64,000 nt of DNA from JACNJF01 sp050288105. Lineage in GTDB: Bacteria; Pseudomonadota; Gammaproteobacteria; GCA-001735895. The notes under the pieces are model-generated. The model was not told where the DNA came from, did no database searches, and was given only the letters and a program-made list of their open reading frames with translations. Positions 9,901 through 19,109 of the stretch are shown in pieces (the stretch's first letter is position 1; each line of letters begins with the position of its first letter). The DNA lies in NCBI GenBank assembly GCA_050288105.1, contig JBNKDE010000004.1, positions 1-64,000 of the forward strand, read 5' to 3'. Both the position numbers and the translations under genes were made by a program.

Positions 9901-10764
9901 AAAAAACACCAGCGTGTCTTCAGGAGAGATACTGAATAACTCATCCAGTGCATCGATCACCGCCTGGGTACGATCCCGATCTTTCTGCTCTTCATCGGTC
10001 ACCGGACGGTAACGCACTTCTACCGGGTAGGTGCGACCCGAAACCATCACCATCGGAGCATTATTGAAATAACGCGAAAAGCGCTCCGGATCTATCGTTG
10101 CCGAGGTAATGATCAACTTCAGATCGGGGCGCTTCGGCAACAGCGTTTTGACGTAGCCCAGCAACAGATCGATATTCAGGCTGCGCTCATGCGCTTCGTC
10201 GATGATCAGGGTCTGGTATTCATTCAACCAGCGATCATTCTGGATCTCTGCAAGCAAGATGCCATCGGTCATCAATTTGACGTAGCTATCCTTATTACTG
10301 GTATCCGTAAAGCGTACTTTGTAGCCCACCGCTTCACCCGGTAGCGAGTGCAGTTCTTCAGCAATACGGCTGGTTACTGCACGTGCTGCCAGTCGGCGAG
10401 GCTGGGTGTGTCCAATCTTGCCCCTGTCAGCCAGACCCAGATCTATACAGATCTGTGGTAACTGGGTAGTTTTTCCCGAACCCGTCTCGCCGCAAACAAT
10501 GACGACCTGATTATCCCGAATTGCCTGTTTCAGTTCATCGCGCCGTTCATAAAACGGTAACTCCTGGTTAAGGGTAATGGCGGGACGTCGGGCTATGCGC
10601 TGGGCAACCGTCTGGATGGAGTTCGAGATTGCAGCATTTAACTCTTCTTGCGCCTTCGCAGCAGTCTTTTTATTCCTGCACTGGTGTAACAGGCGCAGCA
10701 AACGTGCACGGTCCGCAATCGCGCACTCGTTTAAAATCTGCTGCCTGATGTCACTTACCTTCAT
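6934..10764 (-). CDS. hrpA: ATP-dependent RNA helicase HrpA
   Basis: A DEAH-box helicase of 1276 residues, close to the 1300 of the E. coli protein. Motif I GETGSGKTT is at residues 92-100, motif II DEAH at 189-192, with SAT and the Q-GR-GR-like ASANQRAGRCGR motif further on. The long C-terminal half matches the HrpA-specific extension (DUF3418-like). HrpA has been linked to mRNA processing and rescue of stalled ribosomes in E. coli. It starts with ATG at 10764 and is divergent from the YgjP-type gene. It is convergent with the second HD-GYP gene, with only 4 bp between their ends. Confidence 0.96.
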   Translation of the reverse strand: MKVSDIRQQILNECAIADRARLLRLLHQCRNKKTAAKAQEELNAAISNSIQTVAQRIARRPAITLNQELPFYERRDELKQAIRDNQVVIVCGETGSGKTTQLPQICIDLGLADRGKIGHTQPRRLAARAVTSRIAEELHSLPGEAVGYKVRFTDTSNKDSYVKLMTDGILLAEIQNDRWLNEYQTLIIDEAHERSLNIDLLLGYVKTLLPKRPDLKLIITSATIDPERFSRYFNNAPMVMVSGRTYPVEVRYRPVTDEEQKDRDRTQAVIDALDELFSISPEDTLVFFAGERQIREAAEKISKRFHQYEVLPLYARLTNEQQQKIFKSGGRRKIILSTNVAETSLTVPGIRYVVDTGLARISRYSWRAKIQRLPIEKISQASANQRAGRCGRVAAGICIRLYEEDDFNARDEFTEPEILRTNLASVILQMDTLRVGHIRDFDFIEQPDSRLISDGYRLLDELKAVTGNDHVTPRGKLIARFPIDPRLAAMLLRANELGCLSEVLIIVAVLSIQDPRDQSQENRQAANQKFKLWQDDKSDFSGWIKLWQEIKQQKKELTRNQFTKWCKSQYLSWLRVREWQDIHKQIRDQAKELNLTLNGSEADYDSIHRAILSGIPSHIASLDQEGRYQTTRGRETAIFPSSVLSQKTPKWIMAFSLIDTSRLYAHVVSAMNPQWAISDLQHLHQYEYYEPHWQQKQGRVGAYRNTRIYGLLIEGGKRVNYGSVNPKESREIFIREALVEGNYHTTVNFIQANRKLIEHYRAQEERERRRDLLIGEQEIYDFYYQRLPETIVDAVSFEAWVKKCDAETIRSLTLFEQDVLTTAHDKDILTYPEYLQLKEQKLKLSYVFDPSDDADGVSVSIAIALLNQFNDEDFDFLVPGLLEEKVQALIKALPKQLRKNFIPVPEFAAACMQVLDHSKPLYSQLSDQLQRMTGIRVELDQWRPQAIDRHFLMRYCLVDNGAIVASGRSLAELKAEYGAKANQKFEQQVAHDESISRTDITEWDFAELPEQVSIQRNRAGITAFPALVDYQDSVAIELFETRQDAAFYHATGIARLIILALKDSVKYANKNLPRIDHSALMYMSFASKQDLIDDIIMASVFECFLARQLPNTRNEFDQCIASGRERFMPTLNQKAELVHKILTLYRETRDHLQASRISRAHRDDISLQCEYLVYEGFIREVADSQLKRYPVYFQALLKRIEKTQQDSTLADRSLPIIEDLWGQYIDMSQQPQMDSETLEKLRWMIEEFRISCFAQPMKTSVPVSENKIRKLIAELS

Positions 10765-10868
10765 GTTAAATATTCAATCTCCTGATGTTTGCCCTGCGCA
10801 TAAATTCTCATTGCTAGGGGGTAACTGTCATGGCAATCTAGACCTTTGTCATTATCTGCCTGACTCAT

Positions 10869-11588
10869 TTGAAGAATCCCGATCTACCTTTCGAATATGC
10901 GCTCAAAATTTCACCCCGCGCACGCCGCCTGCGCATGGTGGTAAAACCTTTTGTTGGTCTCGAGGTCGTGATACCCCGAAACTTTCCGCGCAAGCAAATT
11001 CCGCGCATTCTACAACAACACGAAGGCTGGATCACAAAACAGCTCAATAAACACCGACATACCTTCCAGGCCAGTGCATTACCGGAAACAATTCAACTGG
11101 CATTGACTGCTGAACACATTTCACTGGCGTATACAAGGCTCTCGGATCAAGATGCTAAAGCCTCATTGAGATACCAACAGGGAACGCTGTCGATATCGCA
11201 TCATCAGTATCAGGATGCGATACAGCAATTGAGACACTGGCTGCGCTGCAAGGCCAGGCAGCAACTGCCGCCCATGTTAAGTGAGATCGCCCGGCAGTAT
11301 GACTTCAGCTTTACCAAAACCAGTATCCGCAGCCAGAAAAGCCGCTGGGGCAGCTGTTCTTCAAGAGGTACGATCAGCCTCAACGACCAGCTCATGTTTA
11401 TGCCGCCGGCCAGTGTAAAATACCTCATGATTCACGAGTTATGCCATACCCGGCATATGAATCATTCAGCACGCTTCTGGCAGCTGGTGGAAAGCTGCTG
11501 TGCAGACTATCGACAGCATGAAATAAACCTGAATAAACCGTCACAATGGGTGCCAGAGTGGTTTACGCGAAGCCTGCATCAGGGCTAA
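10869..11588 (+). CDS. YgjP-type (DUF45/M48-like) zinc metallopeptidase
   Basis: A 239-residue soluble protein of the YgjP family. The zinc motif HELCH is at residues 189-193 with a third histidine candidate at 199 (HMNHS). The family hallmark SRWGSCSSRGTI precedes it at about 158-170. Members look like gluzincin peptidases, but their substrates are not established. The only start in a sensible place is TTG at 10869; the in-frame stop upstream is at 10839 and no ATG lies between. It is divergent from hrpA. Confidence 0.85.
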   Translation: MKNPDLPFEYALKISPRARRLRMVVKPFVGLEVVIPRNFPRKQIPRILQQHEGWITKQLNKHRHTFQASALPETIQLALTAEHISLAYTRLSDQDAKASLRYQQGTLSISHHQYQDAIQQLRHWLRCKARQQLPPMLSEIARQYDFSFTKTSIRSQKSRWGSCSSRGTISLNDQLMFMPPASVKYLMIHELCHTRHMNHSARFWQLVESCCADYRQHEINLNKPSQWVPEWFTRSLHQG

Positions 11589-11842
11589 GGAAAGAGCGCA
11601 AAAAATGATGAGGAAAATCAGCGCCGGAGACTGCAGAGATTTAAGGTAAATACCTTTGACAGAGCATCCTCATTGGTAATCGATACCGAGCTGATAACAA
11701 AAAGCACCATAACAGCAGACAGATTTCAAAAACATAGACTATGCTTACTAAAGCTCTGGATTAAATTGCTGGCTTCAGTTTCCCAAAACCAGCAACATAA
11801 CGGGACACATGATTTTTACGCACATTTCCTGACAATTTAACA

Positions 11843-14386
11843 ATGAATCCAAAAAACAAAAACATATCGTGGGGCATGCGCAATAAACTCATTGCAATCT
11901 TTGTCCTGATCAAGATTGTTCCCCTTATTTTACTAGCCTGGTTTGCCTGGCATGCAACCACTCAACTGGGTGAGAAAATAACGCTGAGCGCTGGCAAAAT
12001 TGCCGATTCGATGATCGATAGTATTAAAACCATTGGTGACACCGTCACCACGGACTCTATTCGCGCACTCGACTTACGTTCCAGAGAGGCGATAGAAGCA
12101 CTGACTACAGATACGGCTCGCGCTATTGCAGGCTTTTTGTATGACCGAGACAGCGATATACGACTGGCTTCCAGCTTGACACCTTCCGAAAACCTGTACC
12201 GGGAATTTATATCCAGTAAAACCAGACCACTGTACAAACATGGTAAATGGAAACTGGCGGATGACGGTCAATCCTGGATAGCGGAAAATCCGGTTACCCA
12301 TGCCACTAAAGTAACTCGTCCCATCCTGCCTGATAATTCAAAAGATTTTCATGTCAGAGCACCTGAGTATCTGGGTGAAGAAGAGAATCGCCCGCTGTTC
12401 GTTGAGATGACTTTTATTGACCTGAATGGTCAGGAAAAGATCAAGGTAACGAATGGTGACCTGACTGATAAGGAACTGAAGGACGTCAGTTACTCCAAAA
12501 ACACCTTCGTCAAGGCAGAACATTACTTTAATGAACTCAAGAGGTTAAAACCCGGTGAGATCTATGTGTCGGATGTTATAGGTGCCTATGTAGCTACCGA
12601 CATCATCGGCCCCTATCTGCCGCAGCGACTGGAGAAAGCAGGCAAACCCTTCCAACCGCAACAATCCGCCTACGCGGGTACAGAAAACCCTATGGGCAAA
12701 CCTTTTCGTGCCATTGTACGCTGGGGTATGCCGGTAGTGCAGCAGGGCAAGATCACAGGCTATGTCACTCTGGCGCTGGATCATGACCATATCCGCCAGT
12801 TTTCTGACCGGCTATCTCCATCGGCAAAAAGATACACCCCTATTGCAGATGCTGTTGAAGGAAATTATGCATTTATCTGGGATTATAAAAGTCGTTCAAT
12901 CTCTCACCCACGCGATTATTTTATTGTCGGTTATGACCCCGAAACCGGCCTCCCGGTTACCCCCTGGCTGGACCAGCAGTTATACAATGAATGGCAGGCC
13001 AGTGGCAAACCTTCGCATGACTTCCTGAGGTTTACACGCAGTTTCAGAAACCAGAGCAGAGATTTAAAACCGGCTGTTGAACAAATTAGAAACGGTCATG
13101 TTGGTCTTGACTGCCGTTACCTGAACTTTTCACCACAGTGTGATGGCTGGAATGCCTTGACTGAGCATGGTGGCTCCGGCTCTTTTGTAATCTTCTTTTC
13201 TGGCTTATGGAAACTCACCACTGCAGCAGCCATACCCTATTACACCGGCCAATATGCAAATTCTAAACAGGGCTTTGGCTTTGTCACTATAGGTGCCAAT
13301 GTAGATGACTTCCATAAATCGGCAACACAAACTGCCGAAACGATAAACACTCTGATCACACAAAAAGATGAAATCTTCAAGGCACAACGCGAATCATTGC
13401 TAACCACTATCAACCAAAGCCTGAAAAATACTTCAATTGGCCTGTGGGGATCCACTCTGGTGATGATCATCATCGTGATCGGAATTGCATTCTGGATAGC
13501 GAACCTTATAACCGACCGGATCAAAAATATCATCGAGGGTATCCGCGCATTTCAGGATGGTGACATGCACCACCGACTGCAAATCACCTCACAGGATGAG
13601 ATGGGGCAACTCAGCAAATCCTTTAATGATATGGCTGATTCCGTTGAAGAATCATTTAACCGGCTGGACGAGGCTCGCGAGAAAGCTGAGACCGCCAATA
13701 AGGCCAAGTCGGCATTCCTGGCTACTGTATCGCATGAATTAAAAACACCGCTCAATAGTATTATTGGCTTTTCTGCTTTAATGAAAGACCAGATACAGGA
13801 TGAGGACCAGAAAGACGGTATTCGCATCATACACAGCAGCGGTGAAAAGCTGCTGGCACTGGTATCAGAGATACTGGATTACGCCAGTATTGAGTCGGAA
13901 AAAATCAAGTTCAACTATAGTAAATTCCCGATCAACCAGTTACTGGAAGTGTGCACCTCTACCCATCGCAATAATGCTCAACTCAAGGGTCTTGAATTTC
14001 ATTCTGAAACGACAGAGCAACTTCCAATATTTATCTGTGCCGATAAAACTCGCCTAACCCAGGTCATTAATCACCTGCTGGGTAATGCGGTCAAATTTAC
14101 CGAACAGGGTGAAGTCAGGTTATGCGTGGATTGTTCTGATAGCGAAATCATATTTGCTATCAGCGATACTGGGCCAGGTATTGCTCCTGAATCGCAGGAT
14201 GCTATATTTGAAAACTTTTCACAGCTGGAAAATTTCCTTACCCGCCAGCATGAAGGTACCGGACTGGGACTGGCTCTGGTACAAAAGCTAACGCAATTGA
14301 TGGAAGGCAGAATCACCCTGCAATCGTCAGTTGGCGAGGGTTCTACCTTTACACTTTACCTGCCATTAAAACAGGAATGTGATTGA
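11843..14386 (+). CDS. Membrane sensor histidine kinase with a large periplasmic domain
   Basis: An 847-residue protein. The first membrane helix is at about residues 14-35, then about 490 periplasmic residues (Cache-like in size and position), a second helix at about 533-555, HAMP to about 610, and HisKA with the phosphorylatable His near 630 (SHELKTPLNS). The ATP-binding domain shows the N box NHLLGNAVKF, G1 DTGPGI and G2 GTGLGLAL. No receiver domain is fused and no response-regulator gene is adjacent, so it is an orphan kinase. No Shine-Dalgarno is obvious at the ATG. It is convergent with a secreted orphan. The ligand is unknown; the two cysteines in the sensor region (LDCRYLNFSPQC) could form a disulfide. 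Confidence 0.9.
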   Translation: MNPKNKNISWGMRNKLIAIFVLIKIVPLILLAWFAWHATTQLGEKITLSAGKIADSMIDSIKTIGDTVTTDSIRALDLRSREAIEALTTDTARAIAGFLYDRDSDIRLASSLTPSENLYREFISSKTRPLYKHGKWKLADDGQSWIAENPVTHATKVTRPILPDNSKDFHVRAPEYLGEEENRPLFVEMTFIDLNGQEKIKVTNGDLTDKELKDVSYSKNTFVKAEHYFNELKRLKPGEIYVSDVIGAYVATDIIGPYLPQRLEKAGKPFQPQQSAYAGTENPMGKPFRAIVRWGMPVVQQGKITGYVTLALDHDHIRQFSDRLSPSAKRYTPIADAVEGNYAFIWDYKSRSISHPRDYFIVGYDPETGLPVTPWLDQQLYNEWQASGKPSHDFLRFTRSFRNQSRDLKPAVEQIRNGHVGLDCRYLNFSPQCDGWNALTEHGGSGSFVIFFSGLWKLTTAAAIPYYTGQYANSKQGFGFVTIGANVDDFHKSATQTAETINTLITQKDEIFKAQRESLLTTINQSLKNTSIGLWGSTLVMIIIVIGIAFWIANLITDRIKNIIEGIRAFQDGDMHHRLQITSQDEMGQLSKSFNDMADSVEESFNRLDEAREKAETANKAKSAFLATVSHELKTPLNSIIGFSALMKDQIQDEDQKDGIRIIHSSGEKLLALVSEILDYASIESEKIKFNYSKFPINQLLEVCTSTHRNNAQLKGLEFHSETTEQLPIFICADKTRLTQVINHLLGNAVKFTEQGEVRLCVDCSDSEIIFAISDTGPGIAPESQDAIFENFSQLENFLTRQHEGTGLGLALVQKLTQLMEGRITLQSSVGEGSTFTLYLPLKQECD

Positions 14387-14396
14387 TGCAGCGCAG

Positions 14397-15059
14397 TTAC
14401 GGCTTACAGAGGTCGCCACCGGAATAGGGTTTCTGCTTAAGTATCTGGCCGCTACGCAGATTTATCGTGAGCAGCATGTTCTGCTTTTGCGACCAGCTCA
14501 CGGCAACCAGATTTTCACCACATTGACGTGGCGTTATCTCGCGCCATGCAAAAGCGACTTTCCAGTCTGGATTAACCGATGAACATCCGCCTCTATATCT
14601 ATCTGACATCAAGGCTGAGGCAGGTGAACAGGTAATCAGTTGCTGGCTGGCATTGCTCATTACAACGACCGATGCAGGATCCGACTGCAAACCGTTTCCT
14701 ATCCATTCCCCCTCGACCAGCGACCGACTCTGGGCATGATCAAACAGCACAGAAACCGCAGCATGGTAAATAAAGAGATCCGAGATTATGTCATTAAACT
14801 CCCAGCTATGCTGGACTTCGCCATTCTCGTCCAGCTCAACCAGTACGGGATAATTGATACCCGCCGTATCAATCCTGAAACCCGCATAATATTTTTTATC
14901 TGCCAGCACGAGCTCCCGATAAACATGAGCAATTCCCGTTTTAGCAGTGATTTCAGCGGGGCTATCAACGGCCTGACTCAATGCGTATTGTGGTGTTGCG
15001 TGGCAGGGAACGGAATATATAACCAGCAGCACAAGACTAATAAAAAGATCCTTTTTCAA
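14397..15059 (-). CDS. Secreted protein of unknown function
   Basis: About 220 residues with a clear signal peptide (MKKDLFISLVLLVIYSVPCHA then mature protein). The frame extends to a GTG at 15080, but TTG at 15059 gives the natural KK-start of a signal peptide; neither has a well-placed ribosome site. The mature part has four cysteines (CSPAS, GGCSS, RQCGEN and DLCKP at the end), suggesting disulfides in the periplasm, and many aromatic strand-like stretches. No family is recognised. It lies 40 bp after the start of transcription space shared with the NUDIX gene and could be co-transcribed with it. Confidence 0.72.
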   Translation of the reverse strand: MKKDLFISLVLLVIYSVPCHATPQYALSQAVDSPAEITAKTGIAHVYRELVLADKKYYAGFRIDTAGINYPVLVELDENGEVQHSWEFNDIISDLFIYHAAVSVLFDHAQSRSLVEGEWIGNGLQSDPASVVVMSNASQQLITCSPASALMSDRYRGGCSSVNPDWKVAFAWREITPRQCGENLVAVSWSQKQNMLLTINLRSGQILKQKPYSGGDLCKP

Positions 15060-15099
15060 CTCTCTCTCTGTTAAATACACACGCTTTTAATATCGGATT

Positions 15100-15972
15100 T
15101 TAAATGCATACAGGCGGGTGCAAACCCGCCACCAGCTCCAGGTAGCCGGGCTGATCAGGCGTTAATGTTCCATGCCTGATAAAGAAGTCCAGTAAAACCA
15201 GATTACAGTTAGTTTTGAATTCATCGGTCTCCAGCACCAGTTCAAGAACTTCCCGCACATCCATTTTTATGAATTCAGCAACTTCTCCATCGGTATTTCG
15301 AGGTATAAAGGATTCAGTTAGTCTCAGGTCATAGCAATAGAGAGTATCTGGTTTCAGGCCAGTTTCAGTTTCACAACAATAACTGATTGCACCTGTAGAT
15401 ACCGACTGCGCAACCAGATGATCAGGAATATCAGCCTCTTCCTTACACTCTTTCAAAAGATTGTCAGCAAGACTGAGGCTATGTGGTAAACCTCCGGCTA
15501 CTATATTATCCAGCTTATCGGGGAAATTTATACGATCGGCTGAACGACGAGCAACCCAGAGCTTTATACCTTCGTCACTCTTTACATAACCGTTCAAATG
15601 TTGACCGTAGGTTCTTATGCCAAAATAACCGGCAGCACCACGGTCCAGCAACGCAAAGTGCTGTTCTCGGTTTGCACCGGTAACCGGATATATTTCGCCC
15701 AGATATTTGTGGATGATGTTTTGATCAACCAGTGCATGTACCACCTCATCCAGGCGTTGGCTGGCCTGATTGAAATGATCTTCCGTGGTGATTAAATCTA
15801 CTTGCTGTTCACTGATGGAGAAATACTCTGGCCACTGGGCTAATGCCCTGCACATATATTCTTTTAAATACCCAACCCGCTGTCCCGATATAAAAAAGGG
15901 GCGGAAGTGATCAGGGTGCCAGAGATTGAGTGCGTCAACATGACGAAGATAGGGATGAGTCTGAGATGACAT
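15100..15972 (-). CDS. NUDIX hydrolase with N-terminal DUF4743-like domain
   Basis: A 290-residue protein whose N-terminal half (about 1-115) resembles DUF4743, the domain found in front of the TNR3/Nudix20-like thiamine-phosphate-related hydrolases. The NUDIX box lies at about 157-180 (GGLPHSLSLAD, then KECKEEADI). The core EE pair is present, but the consensus REUxEExGU has K, E and D where R and G are usual. That is a normal kind of deviation in this subfamily. A pyrophosphate-containing substrate is likely but unproven. It is downstream of a possible 40-residue membrane protein on the same strand. Confidence 0.85.
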   Translation of the reverse strand: MSSQTHPYLRHVDALNLWHPDHFRPFFISGQRVGYLKEYMCRALAQWPEYFSISEQQVDLITTEDHFNQASQRLDEVVHALVDQNIIHKYLGEIYPVTGANREQHFALLDRGAAGYFGIRTYGQHLNGYVKSDEGIKLWVARRSADRINFPDKLDNIVAGGLPHSLSLADNLLKECKEEADIPDHLVAQSVSTGAISYCCETETGLKPDTLYCYDLRLTESFIPRNTDGEVAEFIKMDVREVLELVLETDEFKTNCNLVLLDFFIRHGTLTPDQPGYLELVAGLHPPVCI

Positions 15973-16093
15973 TACACGACTTCAATGAATGATTATTGAC
16001 ATTTCTACAGAACTACCTGGGATAACGCCACACCCGTTCTGCAACAGGCTGTACCGCTTAAAGGTGGCCGTACTTTTTGAACTATAGATTCCG

Positions 16094-16216
16094 TCAGACC
16101 CAAAGCAGCAACAGGCTGGCAGCGATAAACATCGCCACAATCTCGACCAGTGTATATACCATTGACTGTTTGGGTGGTTTTGACTGTATAGCTGTGCGTG
16201 CAATATGCAGGTTCAT
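16094..16216 (-). CDS. Candidate 40-residue single-span membrane protein
   Basis: This short frame has three independent supports: GGAAGGA just upstream of the ATG at 16216, a plausible promoter 24 bases upstream of that, and a good membrane helix in its second half (LVEIVAMFIAASLLLLWV). The N-terminal part is short and basic (MNLHIARTAIQSKPPKQ), predicting a cytoplasmic N-terminus. It fills the gap between sdaA and the NUDIX gene on the same strand. Overlapping longer frames in this gap lack these signals. No homologue is known to me. Confidence 0.42.
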   Translation of the reverse strand: MNLHIARTAIQSKPPKQSMVYTLVEIVAMFIAASLLLLWV

Positions 16217-16246
16217 GATTCCTTCCATTACGGTTCAGTCCTGTTA

Positions 16247-16274
16247 TGTATACCAGCATCATTTCAAAGTTCAA
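16247..16274 (-). promoter_or_regulatory. Candidate promoter for the 40-residue membrane protein
   Basis: Reading the minus strand, TTGAAC (16274-16269), a 16-bp spacer and an extended -10 TGGTATACA (hexamer at 16252-16247) lie just upstream of the small gene. The surrounding sequence is AT-rich, so a chance match is possible. Confidence 0.35.
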
Positions 16275-16329
16275 TATTTTTTTAAAAATAACAGCTAAAA
16301 TACTGAAATATTGATAATTTTCTCACAAC

Positions 16330-17712
16330 TCAGCACTCTGTTACGTTTACTGCGAGGCCCCCGCGAGCAGTTTCCTTGTATTTCTTTTTCATATCCCTGC
16401 CGGTATTGCGCATGGTTGCAATGACCTTATCGAGTGAAACGAAATGCTCTCCGTCCCCATTCATTGCCATGCGCTTTGCATTAATCGCCTTGATTGCAGC
16501 CATTGCATTGCGCTCTATACAGGGCACCTGAACCAGGCCGTTAATGGGATCACAGGTCAGCCCCAGATTATGTTCCATTGCTATCTCAGCAGCATTTTCC
16601 ACCTGTTCGGGGGTACCACCGGAGACCTCAGTTAAACCAGCCGCGGCCATGGAACAGGCTGAACCAACCTCGCCCTGACAGCCTACTTCGGCACCGGAGA
16701 TAGACGCGTTTTCCTTATACAGGATACCCACCGCACCAGCAGCCAGTAGAAAATTAACAATACCATCCTCATTGTGATGAGAGATAAAACGATCATAGTA
16801 TTTGAGAACGGCCGGGATAATACCGGCTGCACCATTGGTAGGCGCAGTGACCACGCGGCCGCCAGCAGCATTTTCTTCATTCACTGCTATGGCATACAGG
16901 TTAACCCAGTCTATCGCTGATAACGGGTCAGTTAGTGCCGTTTCATATTTATCACGCAATTTCTGGTAAAGCTGGGCAGCACGGCGCCTGACATTCAAAC
17001 CACCCGGCAGAATACCTTCGTTATGGCAACCTGCGTGAATACAGTCCTGCATAACCTGCCAGATATGTAATAGACCACTACGGATTTCTTCTTCACTACG
17101 CCAGCACAGCTCGTTTTTCATCATGATCTGGCTGATGCTCATTCCCGTACGCTTGCACATATCCAGCAGTTGCTGCATGTTTTTGAAAGCATAGGGTAAC
17201 TGGGTATCGTCGCTGGCATGCAGATGATCCTGTTGCGCATCGGCTTCCTCCACCACAAAACCCCCACCGATGGAATAATAGGTATTGCTAAATAGCTCTG
17301 CACCCTGCGCATCCAGTGCGCTCAACTGCATACCATTGGAGTGATAGTCGAGGTTCTTTTTGCCGAGCAGAACAAAATCCTGCTCATAGTCGAAATGGAT
17401 GGCGTGCTCACCCAGCAGGGTCAGCACCTGTGATGATTTAATCTGCGCCAGGCGGGATTCAATTTGAGTGGTATCGATACTTTCCGGGTACTCACCTTCC
17501 AGCCCCAGCAGGATAGCCTTGTCGCTGCCATGCCCAATGCCGGTGGCGCCCAGAGAGCCATACAGGGTAACCCTGACGGTAGCAACCTGAGACAGCTGCT
17601 GGCGTTGCTGAAGTACCTGAACAAACTTACCCGCAGCACGCATCGGACCTACCGTATGCGAACTGGAAGGACCGATACCTATCTTGAAGAGATCAAAAAC
17701 ACTGATCGCCAT
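16330..17712 (-). CDS. sdaA: L-serine ammonia-lyase (iron-sulfur type)
   Basis: It deaminates L-serine to pyruvate and ammonia. The 460 residues cover both fused domains of the single-chain SdaA type. The N-terminal hallmark GIGPSSSHTVGPM is at residues 12-24. In the C-terminal half the cysteines expected to hold the 4Fe-4S cluster are seen in SACSMAAAG and in TCDPINGLVQVPC. It is the last gene of the glycine block, 83 bp after glyA, so serine made from glycine by GlyA can be drained to pyruvate. No clear intrinsic terminator follows; an AT-rich inverted repeat at 16272-16313 is on the far side of its stop. Confidence 0.96.
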   Translation of the reverse strand: MAISVFDLFKIGIGPSSSHTVGPMRAAGKFVQVLQQRQQLSQVATVRVTLYGSLGATGIGHGSDKAILLGLEGEYPESIDTTQIESRLAQIKSSQVLTLLGEHAIHFDYEQDFVLLGKKNLDYHSNGMQLSALDAQGAELFSNTYYSIGGGFVVEEADAQQDHLHASDDTQLPYAFKNMQQLLDMCKRTGMSISQIMMKNELCWRSEEEIRSGLLHIWQVMQDCIHAGCHNEGILPGGLNVRRRAAQLYQKLRDKYETALTDPLSAIDWVNLYAIAVNEENAAGGRVVTAPTNGAAGIIPAVLKYYDRFISHHNEDGIVNFLLAAGAVGILYKENASISGAEVGCQGEVGSACSMAAAGLTEVSGGTPEQVENAAEIAMEHNLGLTCDPINGLVQVPCIERNAMAAIKAINAKRMAMNGDGEHFVSLDKVIATMRNTGRDMKKKYKETARGGLAVNVTEC

Positions 17713-17795
17713 GGCTCACCTCTAATGTATTACCAGAAATAGCCTGCCCGATACGGGGCAGGCACTCATTGACAGATAAGCCGGGGCGAAGGAGA

Positions 17796-19049
17796 TTAAC
17801 GGTAAACTGGAAACCGCTTACACAGATCCAGCACCTTAGCCTTGACCTGTTCGATGACTTGCTGGTTTTCCATATCATCCAGCACATCACACATCCAGCC
17901 TGCCAGTTCGGTAGCTTCCGCAACACCCAGACCACGTGTGGTAATGGCTGGCGTACCCACTCGAATACCACTGGTCACAAAAGGTGACTGTGGATCATTA
18001 GGTACCGCATTCATATTCACCGTAATGTTGGCGGCACCCAGTGCGGCATCAGCTGCTTTACCGGTCAGGCCTCGTTTGATGAAATCAACCAGGAACAGGT
18101 GATCATCTGTACCACCGGAGACAATATCAAAACCTCGTTGCAGAAAAACCTCGACCATCGCCCGGGCATTATCTACTACCTGTTGCTGATATTGCTTAAA
18201 CTCTGGTTCCAGAGCTTCCTTAAAAGCGACAGCTTTTGCCGCAATCACGTGCATCAGCGGGCCACCCTGCATGCCAGGGAAAACCAGTGAGTTGAATTTC
18301 TTTTCCAGTTCGGGATTCGACTTACACAGGATCAAGCCACCGCGTGGACCACGCAGGGTTTTATGGGTCGTAGTGGTGACGACGTCCGCTATCTGGATCG
18401 GGCTCGGATAAAGTCCTGTAGCCACCAGGCCGGCAATATGTGCCATATCAACAAACAGGTAGGCACCCACTGAATCAGCGATATCGCGAAACTTTTGCCA
18501 GTCGATAATGCGTGAATAAGCTGAAAAACCGGCAACGATCATTTTAGGCTGATGCTCTTTAGCCAGCGCCGCAACCTGCTCATAATCAATTTCGCCCGTC
18601 TCTGCATTCAGACCATACTGTACCGCGTTATAGATCTTGCCTGAGAAGTTGGGTTTGGCTCCATGCGTCAGATGTCCACCATGGGCAAGGCTCATACCCA
18701 GTACGGTGTCGCCTGGCTGCACCAGTGCCATATAAACCGCAGCATTCGCCTGCGAGCCAGAGTGCGGCTGCACATTGGCATAATCAGCACCAAATAATTG
18801 TTTGGCGCGCTCTATGGCCAGTAATTCAGCCCGGTCAACATATTCACAGCCACCATAGTAGCGTTTTGAGGGGTAACCTTCTGCGTATTTATTAGTAAGT
18901 TGAGAGCCCTGAGCCTGCATCACACGCGGACTGGTATAGTTCTCGGAAGCGATTAACTCGATATGCTCTTCCTGACGTTTATTTTCAGCTTCGATGGCGG
19001 ACCATAGTTCATCATCGTAACCCGCGATTTGATCATTCTTACTAAACAT
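17796..19049 (-). CDS. glyA: Serine hydroxymethyltransferase
   Basis: A PLP enzyme interconverting serine + THF and glycine + 5,10-methylene-THF. Its 417 residues match the E. coli enzyme. The PLP lysine lies in TTTHKTLRGPRGG near residue 230, and the N-terminal ENYTSPRV and HSGSQAN motifs are intact. It sits in the glycine-cleavage block, 60 bp after the double-ACT gene and before sdaA. There it would combine methylene-THF from GcvT with a second glycine to give serine. Confidence 0.97.
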   Translation of the reverse strand: MFSKNDQIAGYDDELWSAIEAENKRQEEHIELIASENYTSPRVMQAQGSQLTNKYAEGYPSKRYYGGCEYVDRAELLAIERAKQLFGADYANVQPHSGSQANAAVYMALVQPGDTVLGMSLAHGGHLTHGAKPNFSGKIYNAVQYGLNAETGEIDYEQVAALAKEHQPKMIVAGFSAYSRIIDWQKFRDIADSVGAYLFVDMAHIAGLVATGLYPSPIQIADVVTTTTHKTLRGPRGGLILCKSNPELEKKFNSLVFPGMQGGPLMHVIAAKAVAFKEALEPEFKQYQQQVVDNARAMVEVFLQRGFDIVSGGTDDHLFLVDFIKRGLTGKAADAALGAANITVNMNAVPNDPQSPFVTSGIRVGTPAITTRGLGVAEATELAGWMCDVLDDMENQQVIEQVKAKVLDLCKRFPVYR

Positions 19050-19109
19050 ATTTTTTCCTGATAATAAAATTGGTTATTGTAACTTGCTTGTATAGTGATG
19101 GGCAGTCAG

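Noticed and set aside
10577..11050. A 157-residue plus-strand frame
   Set aside because: It is mostly antisense to the start of hrpA and overlaps the YgjP-type gene in another frame; its composition is not protein-like.
16005..16274. An 89-residue minus-strand frame between sdaA and the NUDIX gene
   Set aside because: It overlaps the better-supported 40-residue frame in another register and lacks a ribosome site; Cys- and Arg-rich random-looking content.
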